Shown here in pieces: positions 43,926 through 51,745 of a DNA stretch of 64,000 nt. Within the stretch, counting starts at the first letter, position 1. Every line of letters begins with the position of its first letter. A model generated the notes under the pieces. That model had not been told where the DNA came from and made no database searches. It saw only the letters and a program-made list of their open reading frames with translations. The DNA comes from Alphaproteobacteria bacterium. GTDB lineage: Bacteria; Pseudomonadota; Alphaproteobacteria; Thalassobaculales; Thalassobaculaceae. A program made the translations under genes and the position numbers. The stretch is from NCBI GenBank assembly GCA_022822665.1, contig JAJEAR010000070.1, positions 62,001-126,000 on the forward strand. The letters are read 5' to 3'.

Positions 43926-45008
43926 CTACCTGGAGACCGCTGATACCGTCATTCCGTTCCACGCCGATGCCGGCGCGTTCAGGACAACACCCTCTCCGGC
44001 ATCGAAGCTCCTGACGATCGCGCCCTCCGACGTCAGCGCCAGCACATCCACGACAACCGGAACCAGGGCTCCATCCCGGACCGTCCAGACCCGGTCCTCC
44101 CCGCCCAGTACCGCCTCGGGCATGACGAACACGTCATCGACCAGGGGGCCGCTGATGCTGACCTGTGCGAACGAACCGGGAATTGGCGGCGCCCCGACCG
44201 TGTCATCGAGTTCCAGGATGACGGCGGCCAGCCGGGATTCACGGGCGATGACGGCCGAGACCGCGGCCACCCTGGCGGCATGGGTCCCGGAGAGCGTTCT
44301 CACCACGGCTTCGCGTCCGATCACCGGGTCGAGATAGGCGAGCTCCTTCTGGCGCAGTGGCGCGCGGATCTGCAGGTTGCCGATCTCGTAGGTCCGGCCC
44401 AACTCCGCGTTCTTTCCCACGGTCTCGTTCGGGCCGACCAGTTCCCCGACCGACACGTCGGTTGCGATCACGCGGGCGTCGAAAGGCAGGGAGATTTCGG
44501 TCTGGGCAAGCTCGAGTTCCGCGAGTTCGAGTTCCGCGGTGCGCTTGTCGACCTCGGCCTGCAGACCGGCCGGGGACGCGCCACCCTCCCGGCCATCCTG
44601 CGCATCGGAAAGGGCTGCCCGGGCCTTGTCCAGCTCCGCCCGCGCAATCCGCACCTTGAGCTCGTAGGCGGCGGGATCGATCCTGATGAACGGTTCCCCG
44701 GCCGTGACCGAGCCGCCGTTCCTGTAGTCGGGCGATATCCAGTCCACGCGCCCGACCACCGGGGAGATGATGGTCGTCCTGCGCTGTGCCCTCACGTTGC
44801 CGGTGAGTTCGACCGGCAGGGCGCGGCTGGTGACCTCCGGAGCGAATACGGTGACTTCCGGTCCGCCTTCGCTTGCCTGCAGCGCGCTTCCGGAAACCAG
44901 GTCGACGGGACCCGGCGCCCTGGCGAGGTAGAGTGCCCCGACGACCACGACGGCGATGACGCCGAACTGGAGATAACCCGCCCAGTCAGACCTGGATGAT
45001 TCGTCCAT
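43926..45008 (-). CDS. RND efflux periplasmic adaptor (pump 2)
   Basis: A 360-residue membrane fusion protein. An N-terminal anchor (LQFGVIAVVVVGALYLA, about residues 13-29) precedes a lipoyl half (TGNVRAQRRTTIISPVVGRVDWIS), a coiled-coil hairpin (about 115-165, including VDKRTAELELAELELAQTEI), the second lipoyl half (LPFDARVIATDVSVGELVG) and the beta-barrel. The start at 45008 is chosen on the anchor; the open frame runs 48 codons upstream through the tandem repeat at 45090. First gene of the pump block. Confidence 0.91.
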   Translation of the reverse strand: MDESSRSDWAGYLQFGVIAVVVVGALYLARAPGPVDLVSGSALQASEGGPEVTVFAPEVTSRALPVELTGNVRAQRRTTIISPVVGRVDWISPDYRNGGSVTAGEPFIRIDPAAYELKVRIARAELDKARAALSDAQDGREGGASPAGLQAEVDKRTAELELAELELAQTEISLPFDARVIATDVSVGELVGPNETVGKNAELGRTYEIGNLQIRAPLRQKELAYLDPVIGREAVVRTLSGTHAARVAAVSAVIARESRLAAVILELDDTVGAPPIPGSFAQVSISGPLVDDVFVMPEAVLGGEDRVWTVRDGALVPVVVDVLALTSEGAIVRSFDAGEGVVLNAPASAWNGMTVSAVSR

Positions 45009-45089
45009 GACACCAGCTCCCCGTTTCAAGTCACCTGTACGGTTGAACCCGGGTGGGTCCTGTCGACGATCCCCTGCAGCGCGGGACGA

Positions 45090-45131
45090 CAGTCGATCTG
45101 CAAGGGCATGCAGTCGATCTGCAAGGGCATG
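45090..45131. repeat. Perfect 21-base tandem repeat, two copies
   Basis: Bases 45090-45110 are repeated exactly at 45111-45131. Each unit ends in GGGCATG, creating GCATGC palindromes at the copy junction and end. It lies 82-123 bases upstream of the adaptor start, between the candidate -10 (45143-45148) and the gene, so in the probable mRNA leader. Possible regulator site or a recent slippage duplication. Confidence 0.9.
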
Positions 45132-45142
45132 CCTGAAGATAA

Positions 45143-45151
45143 AGAATAGCA
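45143..45151 (-). promoter_or_regulatory. Candidate extended -10 promoter of the efflux block
   Basis: On the minus strand TGC-TATTCT (45151-45143) forms an extended -10 (TGnTATTCT). The nearest -35-like hexamer TTGGAC (45179-45174) is too far at 25 bases, so promoter use would rely on the extended -10 or an activator. Confidence 0.35.
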
Positions 45152-45231
45152 CAGCGCGCGCACTTCGGCTTCAGTCCAACCGGGTTCACGCCGTCGCCCT
45201 TGACCGGGATCCGGCGCGGCGGACGCCGGAT

Positions 45232-45987
45232 TCACCCTGCCACGGGAAACAGAGTCGAGCGCAAGGCGATCCAGACGCCGAGCAGCGCCAGGGTGAAGAA
45301 GAAGATCCTGCGAAACCGGCTCTCGGGGAGCAAGGTCCGAATCCGCTTGCCCAGCACCATGCCGAGCATGGCCGGGACCACGGCCGCCAGCGACAGCACG
45401 ACCAGCTCGCCCGGCATGTAGCCGCGTGTTCCGAGCGACAGTCCCAGTGCGAGGGTCGCGGTGGTGAAGCAGATCCCCATTGCCTGGACCAGGCCGTCCC
45501 TGCCCAGGCGCAGCGCCTGCAGGTACAGCACGCCGGGGACCACGAAGGTGCCGGTAAACCCCGTGGTTGCCCCGGTGGCAAGACCGACGAGCGGGCTCAT
45601 CCAGGTCTCGCGGCGGCCGGGCGCCGCGATCTGCGGGGTGAACAGGCTGACGCCCGAGTAGATGACGAGAATGCAGCCGAGCCCGATCGCAAGCGCGCTC
45701 GCGTCACTTTTCAGCATCACCCCGGAGGCAAGCCACGCGCCCAGGCACAGCATGGCCAGAAGCGACCAGATGCGGCGCAGGATCTCCGTCAGCCGCCCAC
45801 CGCTCACGGCCTGCCAGGCGTTCGTGACCAGCGAGGGCGCCAGCAGCAGGACCATCGCCTCCTTCAGTCCGAACACCGCCGCGATCAGCGCAAGCGAGAT
45901 CGTGGGCAGACCGAGTCCGACCACACCCTTGACCATGCCGGCCGCCAGGTAGACGACCAGCACGTAGACAATGAACCCGATGCTCAC
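45232..45987 (-). CDS. TauE/SafE family membrane exporter
   Basis: A 251-residue inner-membrane protein with about eight hydrophobic segments in two related halves. The first half starts with GFIVYVLVVYLAAGMVKGVVGLGLPTISLAL, where the GxxGxGG-like turn is typical of the family; the second half repeats it as GLATGATTGFTGTFVVPGVLYLQ. Family members export sulfite, sulfoacetate or similar organic acids, or take them up. The start is GTG 45987 and overlaps the acyl-CoA ligase stop by 4 bases (GTGA), tying its synthesis to that enzyme. A role in moving an organic acid linked to the ligase is a guess. Confidence 0.9.
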   Translation of the reverse strand: MSIGFIVYVLVVYLAAGMVKGVVGLGLPTISLALIAAVFGLKEAMVLLLAPSLVTNAWQAVSGGRLTEILRRIWSLLAMLCLGAWLASGVMLKSDASALAIGLGCILVIYSGVSLFTPQIAAPGRRETWMSPLVGLATGATTGFTGTFVVPGVLYLQALRLGRDGLVQAMGICFTTATLALGLSLGTRGYMPGELVVLSLAAVVPAMLGMVLGKRIRTLLPESRFRRIFFFTLALLGVWIALRSTLFPVAG

Positions 45988-47495
45988 TTCACGGTCTCCC
46001 CGGACGCGAACGCATCGCGCAGGATGCGTTTCAGCACCTTGCCCGAGGGATTGCGGGGCAGTTCGCCCACGACGTGGACCTCGCTCGGAACCTTGAAGCC
46101 CGCGAGCGCGCCGCGGCAGTGGCGGATGACGTCATCCTCGATGATCCCGGCGCCGGTCCGCGGGACAACCACCGCGACCGGACGTTCGCCCCACCTCTCG
46201 TCGGGACGCCCGATCACGGCCGCCTCGGCAATGTCGGGGTGCTCGTGGAGCACCCGTTCGACTTCCGAGGACGCGATATTCTCCCCGCCGGAGATGATCA
46301 TGTCCTTCCTCCGGTCGGTCAGATACAGGAATCCGTCCCCGTCCAGGTGACCCACGTCGCCGGTGCGGAACCAGCCGTCATCGTGGAACGCCTCGCGGGT
46401 CCGTTCCGCGTCACGCCAGTAGCCCCGGGTGATGCGGGGACCGGCAAGGCAGATCTCGCCGGTCTGTCCCGCCGCAAGCGAACGCCCGTGGTCGTCGCGA
46501 ATCTGTACCCGGACATGGGCGAGGGGCCGGCCGACCGAACCGATCTTCTCCAGCTCGCGTCCCGGCTCCATCAGGGTGTCGCCGCTGCAGCTCTCGGTCA
46601 GTCCGTACCCGTCGATGTAGCGCGCGTTGGCAAACAGGGTGCCGAAGGCCCGGATCCGCGCCTCCGGCGTCTTCTCCCCTCCGCCGATGACCCAGCGCAT
46701 GGAGGCGAGGTCGTAGCGGTCCCGGCCATCAAGGTCGAGACACATGCGCAGCATCACCGGCGCCAGCCATGCGCAGCTCAGCCGGTGGCGCTCGATGGCC
46801 CCGAGCGCGGCCGCCGGCGAGAACTCCCGCAGCAGGCACCAGGTCCCTCCCATCCACAGCACCGCGATGCCCGGAAGGTCGAAGGCCCCGACATGGTAGA
46901 GCGGGCCGCACACCAGCAGGCGGTCGGAAGCCGAAAGCCCGAGCGCGATGACGTGGTCCGCGCACTTCCAGTAGGAATTTCCGTAGGAATGCATGACGCC
47001 CTTCGGATGCGCCGTGGTGCCCGAGGTGTACATCAGCCGGTACAGATCATCGGGTCCGCGCGGAACCGGTGGCGGCGGAGGCGCGCGGTCACCGGCAAGG
47101 GTGCGGGTGTCGGCCCGCGCCTCAGCGTCCAGAAGGACGGTGTTCGCAAACCCCTCGAGCATGGAAGAGAACTCGCTGTCGGCCGCGGTCAGTGTCACCC
47201 CGGCGTGGTCATGGATGTAGGCAAACTCCTCCGGCGACAGGCGGTAGTTAACCGGGAGCAGGACCGCTCCGAGGTGACTGACGGCAAAGGCGAACTCGAG
47301 GAAGGCCGGGGAGTTCTTCATCACCACGGCGACGATGTCGCCGCACCCGACTCCCCGTGCCGCGAGCCAACCGGCAAGCGAGAGAGCCCGCTCCTCGAGC
47401 TCTCCGTAGCCGATCCGGCGGTCCTCGAAGATGACCGCGCAGCGATCGGGCGTGAGACGGGCGTGATAGGCGAGGAAGGCGGTCAGGTTCTGCAT
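45984..47495 (-). CDS. AMP-forming acyl-CoA ligase
   Basis: A 503-residue ANL enzyme with YTSGTTAHPKG at 156-166, YGLTESCSGDT, GWFRTGDVGHLDGDGF, DRRKDMIISGGENIAS and the catalytic-lysine segment NPSGKVLKRILRD near the end. It resembles the FadK/crotonobetaine-CoA-ligase and aryl-CoA-ligase group; the acid cannot be named. The start at 47495 (MQNLTAFLAYHARLTPD) is the family N-terminus. It is 4 bases from the aldolase-like gene and overlaps the TauE gene, so the three form one operon. Confidence 0.9.
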   Translation of the reverse strand: MQNLTAFLAYHARLTPDRCAVIFEDRRIGYGELEERALSLAGWLAARGVGCGDIVAVVMKNSPAFLEFAFAVSHLGAVLLPVNYRLSPEEFAYIHDHAGVTLTAADSEFSSMLEGFANTVLLDAEARADTRTLAGDRAPPPPPVPRGPDDLYRLMYTSGTTAHPKGVMHSYGNSYWKCADHVIALGLSASDRLLVCGPLYHVGAFDLPGIAVLWMGGTWCLLREFSPAAALGAIERHRLSCAWLAPVMLRMCLDLDGRDRYDLASMRWVIGGGEKTPEARIRAFGTLFANARYIDGYGLTESCSGDTLMEPGRELEKIGSVGRPLAHVRVQIRDDHGRSLAAGQTGEICLAGPRITRGYWRDAERTREAFHDDGWFRTGDVGHLDGDGFLYLTDRRKDMIISGGENIASSEVERVLHEHPDIAEAAVIGRPDERWGERPVAVVVPRTGAGIIEDDVIRHCRGALAGFKVPSEVHVVGELPRNPSGKVLKRILRDAFASGETVK

Positions 47496-47499
47496 GCGG

Positions 47500-48279
47500 T
47501 CACCGGGCAAAGTCTCCGAGCCCCGAGCGGTCCAGCTGGCGCAGCAGCGCCGGCCACTCGCGCCCGGCCTCGATGAATCCGCCCTTGCCGTACATGGCAC
47601 GACCCTGGCGCACCGACTTCTCGCGGGTCTGCAGCGAGATCGGCATCAGTTCCGACCCGCCGGAAAGCGCGTCGATCTGCTGGCGGCACGCGGTTTCGAT
47701 CCGGTACATCCACACGAACGCCTCGCCCACCGTCTGCCCCACGGTCAGCAGGCCATGGTTGCGCAGGATCAGGATGCGGTTCTCGCCAAGGTCGCGGACG
47801 ATGCGTGGCTGTTCGCCGGCGTCGAGCGCGGGTCCTTCGAAGTCGTGGTAGCCCAGCCAGCCGGAGATCGTCAGCGCCTTCTGGCTTGCCGGCAGCAGTC
47901 CCTGGCGCTGCATCGAGACCGCGGTGCCAAAGCGGCTGTGGGTGTGCAGGACGCAGTGGTGCCGCGCGTCGGAGAGGTGTATCGCGCCGTGGATCACGAA
48001 GCCGGCCGGGTTGAGCGGGTAGTCGCTCGCCCCAATGACCTCGCCGTCGCTGTTGACCCGGATCAGCGACGAGGCGGTGATCTCGTCGAACAGCATGCCG
48101 AACGGATTGAGCAGGAACTCGTCCCCGCGTCCCGGAATCCGCAGCGAGAAATGCGTGTTGTTGAGATCGGTCCAGCCATAGAGCGCCGCCAACCGGTAGG
48201 CGGCCGCGAGATCGCAGCGTGCCTCCCACTCGGCCGCGTCCATGCCTGCGGGCGCCCGTGCCCCGGTGGCAAGTGTCAT
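47500..48279 (-). CDS. Class II aldolase/adducin family protein
   Basis: A 259-residue protein with the family metal site: H112-x-H114 in LHTHSRFGTA and H175 in RNHGLLTVG. True aldolases (FucA, AraD) also have a catalytic acid that is not obvious here, so decarboxylase or non-catalytic roles are possible; this branch (opening EARCDLAAAYRLAALYGW) is commonly just called 'class II aldolase family'. The start at 48279 is an ATG. First gene of the minus-strand three-gene operon. Confidence 0.85.
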   Translation of the reverse strand: MTLATGARAPAGMDAAEWEARCDLAAAYRLAALYGWTDLNNTHFSLRIPGRGDEFLLNPFGMLFDEITASSLIRVNSDGEVIGASDYPLNPAGFVIHGAIHLSDARHHCVLHTHSRFGTAVSMQRQGLLPASQKALTISGWLGYHDFEGPALDAGEQPRIVRDLGENRILILRNHGLLTVGQTVGEAFVWMYRIETACRQQIDALSGGSELMPISLQTREKSVRQGRAMYGKGGFIEAGREWPALLRQLDRSGLGDFAR

Positions 48280-48382
48280 GGCATGTCTTCCCGATTGGTG
48301 TTCCGTCCACCGGCCGTTCTACTCTATCCGGGCGATCGCCGGGAGAGAGTCTGCCCGAGCCGGGGCGGGAGGGAATGCGACG

Positions 48383-49150
48383 ATGCTGAGATGTGACCGG
48401 GCGGACGACATCGTCGTTCTCACGCTCGACCGGCCCGGTGCCGGCAACTCGATCAGCAGCGGCCTGACCGGGGTCCTGCTCGAGGAACTCGAACGCCTTG
48501 CCGGGGACGAGACCGTGCACGCGGTGATCATCACCGGCGCGGGGGAGCGGTTCTTCTGCACCGGCGGCGACGTCAAGGAATACCGGCTGATCCAGACCGA
48601 GGAGGAACTGAACGCGCGGTTCGACCGTACCCGCAGGGCGATGGATATGCTCGAGGGGCTGCATTGCCCGGTCATCGCGGCGATCAACGGCTATGCGCTC
48701 GGCGGCGGTGCGGAGATCATCCTGTGCTGCGATTACCGCATTGCCGAGGAGCATGCCCGGATCGGATGGCCGCAGGTCCGTCTCGGCATCATCCCGGCGT
48801 GGAACGGCATCGACAGGCTGGTCCGGGACTGCGGGCCCCGGGTGGCGTCTCGCATGATGTTGACCGGCGAGCAGGTGTCCGCGGCCAAGGCCCGCGATCT
48901 CACCATCATCGACCAGGTGGTTCCGCGCGGCGCGGGGCTCGCGGCGGCCCGTGCCTGGGCCGCGGAGTTGCGCGCCGGCGCGCCGCTGGCGCTACGCGTG
49001 ACCAAGCGGGTGATCAGGGCAACGGACGGCCTCGAACGCGTCAGGGAACTTCAGAAACGGCTCTTCCCGGCACTGTGGTTCAGCGAGGACCACAAGGAGG
49101 CCGAGGCGGCCTTCGCCGAGCGGCGCACCCCCCGCTTTACCGGTCGCTGA
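48383..49150 (+). CDS. Enoyl-CoA hydratase/isomerase (crotonase) family protein
   Basis: A 255-residue crotonase-fold protein. The oxyanion-hole segments are FFCTGGDVKEY and ALGGGAEIILCCD. One of the two hydratase glutamates is kept (E111 in GGGAE), but the second is replaced by glutamine (Q131 in GWPQVRLG, where hydratases have QPE). The usual PGAGG after it reads PAWNG. Such one-glutamate crotonases act as isomerases, dehalogenases, hydrolases or carnitinyl-CoA-type racemases. The start at 48383 lies after GGGAGGGA. It is divergent from the aldolase operon, and its last 14 bases overlap the convergent aldo/keto reductase gene. Confidence 0.88.
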   Translation: MLRCDRADDIVVLTLDRPGAGNSISSGLTGVLLEELERLAGDETVHAVIITGAGERFFCTGGDVKEYRLIQTEEELNARFDRTRRAMDMLEGLHCPVIAAINGYALGGGAEIILCCDYRIAEEHARIGWPQVRLGIIPAWNGIDRLVRDCGPRVASRMMLTGEQVSAAKARDLTIIDQVVPRGAGLAAARAWAAELRAGAPLALRVTKRVIRATDGLERVRELQKRLFPALWFSEDHKEAEAAFAERRTPRFTGR

Positions 49151-50168
49151 CCGGTGTCGTCCCGACCCTGCTGACCCTGCCCTCGATCGGGTACTGCGGA
49201 TCGGTGTAGCCCGGGGTCGAGGGGTGTCCGGAGGGGACCAGGGAGTTGATCAGGTCCTCGTCCTCTACGCCGTAGTCGTAGTCCAGCGCGCCAAGGTACG
49301 CCTGCCACTGTTCCATGGTGCGCGGCCCGGTCACCGGGGCGGTCACCAGGGTGTTGTTCAGCAGCCACCCGATCGCGATGTCGACCGGGGTTGCGCCCCT
49401 GGCCTCGGCGTGTGCGCGGATGCGCTGGGCGATCTCGATCGATTCGCTGCGCCATTCCGTCTGCATCATGCGCCGGTCACCGCGCGCGGCCCTGCTGCCG
49501 GCCTCGGGTTCGGCGTCGGGACGGTACTTGGCCGTCAGCACGCCGCGCGCCAGCGGGCTGTAGGGCACGACGCCGAGGCCGTAGTGGTGACAGGCCGGAA
49601 GGTGCTCGGTTTCCGGCATCCGGTTCAGCGCGTTGTAGTAGGGCTGGCTGACCACCGGCCTGTCGATGCCGTAGTGGTCGCAGAGCCAGCAGATTTCCGC
49701 GACGCGCCAGCTCCGGTAGTTCGAGACGCCGAAGTAGCGGATCTTGCCTGAGTGCACGAGGTCGGCCATCGCCCGGACGGTTTCCGCGAGCGGGGTGCGA
49801 TGGTCCTCCTTGTGCAGGTAGTAGACGTCGATGTGGTCGGTCCCGAGCCGGCGCAGCGAGGCCTCGCAGGCGCGCATCACCCACTTGCGGCCGAGGCCGC
49901 CACCGTTCGGATCGTCCGACATCCTGTTGCACAGCTTTGTGGCGAGTACCCAGCGGTCGCGCTCGGTCCGGATGCAGCGGCCGACCACGCGCTCGGATTC
50001 CCCCTGCACGTAGGTGTCCGCGGTATCGATGAAGTTGATCCCGGCATCGCGCGCGGACGCGATGATGGCCTGGCTCTCGGCCTCGTTGGTCTGGCCGCCG
50101 AACATCATGGTTCCGAGGCACAGCGGCGAGACATGCAGTCCCGACCGGCCAAGCTGGCGATGGTTCAT
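49137..50168 (-). CDS. Aldo/keto reductase
   Basis: A 343-residue NADPH-dependent carbonyl reductase. The catalytic tetrad is visible: D48, Y53 (FIDTADTY), K78 (LATKL) and H119 (YYLHKED). The segment NYRSWRVAEICWLCDHYG and the ending match the YhdN/tas-like AKR branch. Two adjacent ATGs occur; 50168 is chosen because GGGAG lies 6 bases before it (3 bases before 50171). Substrate unknown. Its 3' end overlaps that of the crotonase gene on the other strand by 14 bases. Confidence 0.92.
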   Translation of the reverse strand: MNHRQLGRSGLHVSPLCLGTMMFGGQTNEAESQAIIASARDAGINFIDTADTYVQGESERVVGRCIRTERDRWVLATKLCNRMSDDPNGGGLGRKWVMRACEASLRRLGTDHIDVYYLHKEDHRTPLAETVRAMADLVHSGKIRYFGVSNYRSWRVAEICWLCDHYGIDRPVVSQPYYNALNRMPETEHLPACHHYGLGVVPYSPLARGVLTAKYRPDAEPEAGSRAARGDRRMMQTEWRSESIEIAQRIRAHAEARGATPVDIAIGWLLNNTLVTAPVTGPRTMEQWQAYLGALDYDYGVEDEDLINSLVPSGHPSTPGYTDPQYPIEGRVSRVGTTPVSDR

Positions 50169-50317
50169 CATGGTCTCCCGCCGACGTGCGTTCATCGATG
50201 CGGACATACCATACATCCCCGGCCGCGGGGACCCGCCCCCGGGGTGAGGCTTGCAATGTTCCCCGAGGTAGCGAAGATGCCGGACACCGTTGTGCATCAT
50301 CACGCGATCACAGGGCC

Positions 50318-50671
50318 ATGACCGTCACCATCTACCACAATCCCCGCTGTTCGAAGTCCCGCGGCGCGCTGGCGCTGCTGCGGGAACACGGCATCGAGCC
50401 GGAGATCATCGAGTACCTGAAGACGCCGCCGGACCGCGAGACGCTCGCCGGCCTGCTGGCGTTGCTCGGCTGCCGGCCGCAGGACGTGATGCGCAGGAAG
50501 GAGGCGGCGTACCGCGAACACGCGGTCGCGCGGCTCGACGATGAAGGGCAGCTGACGGCGCTCGTCGAGCACCCGGTCCTGCTCGAACGCCCGATCGTTG
50601 TCGCCGGCTCGCGCGCCGTGATCGGACGCCCGCCTGAACGGGTGCTCGACCTGCTGGCGCCGTCGACGTGA
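50318..50671 (+). CDS. arsC: Arsenate reductase (glutaredoxin-coupled ArsC type)
   Basis: A 117-residue thioredoxin-fold protein with the catalytic C11 in NPRCSKSR and the arginines expected to hold arsenate in LERPIVV and IGRPPERVLDLL. The family uses glutathione and glutaredoxin to reduce arsenate to arsenite. No arsB, arsR or acr3 is nearby, so it may be a stand-alone ArsC-family (YffB/Spx-like) protein with another redox role. The full set of ArsC residues favours arsenate reductase. Confidence 0.9.
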   Translation: MTVTIYHNPRCSKSRGALALLREHGIEPEIIEYLKTPPDRETLAGLLALLGCRPQDVMRRKEAAYREHAVARLDDEGQLTALVEHPVLLERPIVVAGSRAVIGRPPERVLDLLAPST

Positions 50672-50675
50672 CCGG

Positions 50676-50704
50676 TTGGATCGGCAGGACCCGCACACTA
50701 GACT
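50676..50704 (+). promoter_or_regulatory. Candidate promoter of the hydroxyacid/lactone module
   Basis: TTGGAT (50676-50681), 17 bases, TAGACT (50699-50704), placed 39 bases before the ATG at 50743 in the 71-base gap after arsC. A fair sigma-70 match found by eye. Confidence 0.42.
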
Positions 50705-50742
50705 GCCGCGCCAGCACCGCAGACTCCGGATACTGAACGGCC

Positions 50743-51744
50743 ATGCCCACTTCCAGACCCTGGATTGCACTCGCTGCGACACCGGAACTGCCGATCCTCG
50801 AGACCCCGGTGCGCCATGCGATCGAAGACCGGCACGAGGTGCGAACCGTCGCCTTGCCCTACGCCCCGCTGAGCGCGGAGGAAACCGCACACTGGGCGGA
50901 ACGGTTCGCCGGCGCCGGCGGGATCCTGCTCAGGTCGGGCTATGTCACGGAAGAACTGCTGGACCTGCTCCCCGATCTGCGGGTGGTCGCGGTGCATGGT
51001 GCCGGAGTGGACCCGGTCGACGTCGAGGCCTGCACGGAGCGCGGCGTGCGGGTGACCAACACGCCGGGAGCCAATGCCGACGCCGTGGCCGAACTGACGA
51101 TCGCGCTCGTGCTCAGCGCGCTGCGCGGCATTCCCGATGCGGCCCATGCGACCCGGTCATGCCGGCAGTGGGACAGTGCGCGCGTTCTCGGAGGCGAACT
51201 CGGTGGACGCACGCTGGGGCTCGTCGGCATCGGACAGATCGGCACCCGCGTCGCCGGACTGGCAGCCGCGTTCGGGGCCCGGGTGGTGGCGGCCGATCCG
51301 GCTCTCGACGCCGCGGCGGTCCGCGAGCGCCACGCGGAACCAGTCTCGATCGAGACCCTGTTCGCCGAAGCCGACATCATATCTCTGCACGCACCGGCAA
51401 TCTCCGCGACCCGTCACATGATCAACGCGGACAGCATTGCGCGGATGAAACCCGGCGTGGTGCTGGTCAACTGCGCCCGGGGAAACCTTGTCGACGAGAC
51501 CGCGCTTGCCGGGGCCCTGCAGCAGGGGCATGTCGGGGCGGCGGCGCTTGACGTGCTGGACGGGGAACCACCGGATCCGGACAGTCCGCTGTATGGCGCC
51601 CCCAATGTGATCATGACGCCGCACATGGCGGGTTCGACACGCGAGTGTCTCGAGACCATCGCCCGGGTGGCCGCCGGCGACATCGTCCGTGTCCTCAACG
51701 GCAGGCAACCCGTGCATCCGGTCAATGCCCCGGGAGGATCGTAG
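50743..51744 (+). CDS. D-isomer-specific 2-hydroxyacid dehydrogenase
   Basis: A 333-residue NAD-dependent dehydrogenase. The dinucleotide loop is GIGQIG (162-167), and the catalytic set is R246 (CARGNLVDE), E275 (DGEPPD) and H294 (MTPHMAGST). It resembles SerA-like enzymes without the regulatory ACT domain, so it acts on a D-2-hydroxyacid rather than in serine synthesis. One base separates it from the next gene's start, so they form an operon. Confidence 0.92.
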   Translation: MPTSRPWIALAATPELPILETPVRHAIEDRHEVRTVALPYAPLSAEETAHWAERFAGAGGILLRSGYVTEELLDLLPDLRVVAVHGAGVDPVDVEACTERGVRVTNTPGANADAVAELTIALVLSALRGIPDAAHATRSCRQWDSARVLGGELGGRTLGLVGIGQIGTRVAGLAAAFGARVVAADPALDAAAVRERHAEPVSIETLFAEADIISLHAPAISATRHMINADSIARMKPGVVLVNCARGNLVDETALAGALQQGHVGAAALDVLDGEPPDPDSPLYGAPNVIMTPHMAGSTRECLETIARVAAGDIVRVLNGRQPVHPVNAPGGS

Positions 51745-51745
51745 G

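Noticed and set aside
45090-45131. Tandem repeat as a CRISPR array
   Set aside because: Only two directly abutting copies, no spacers and no cas genes.
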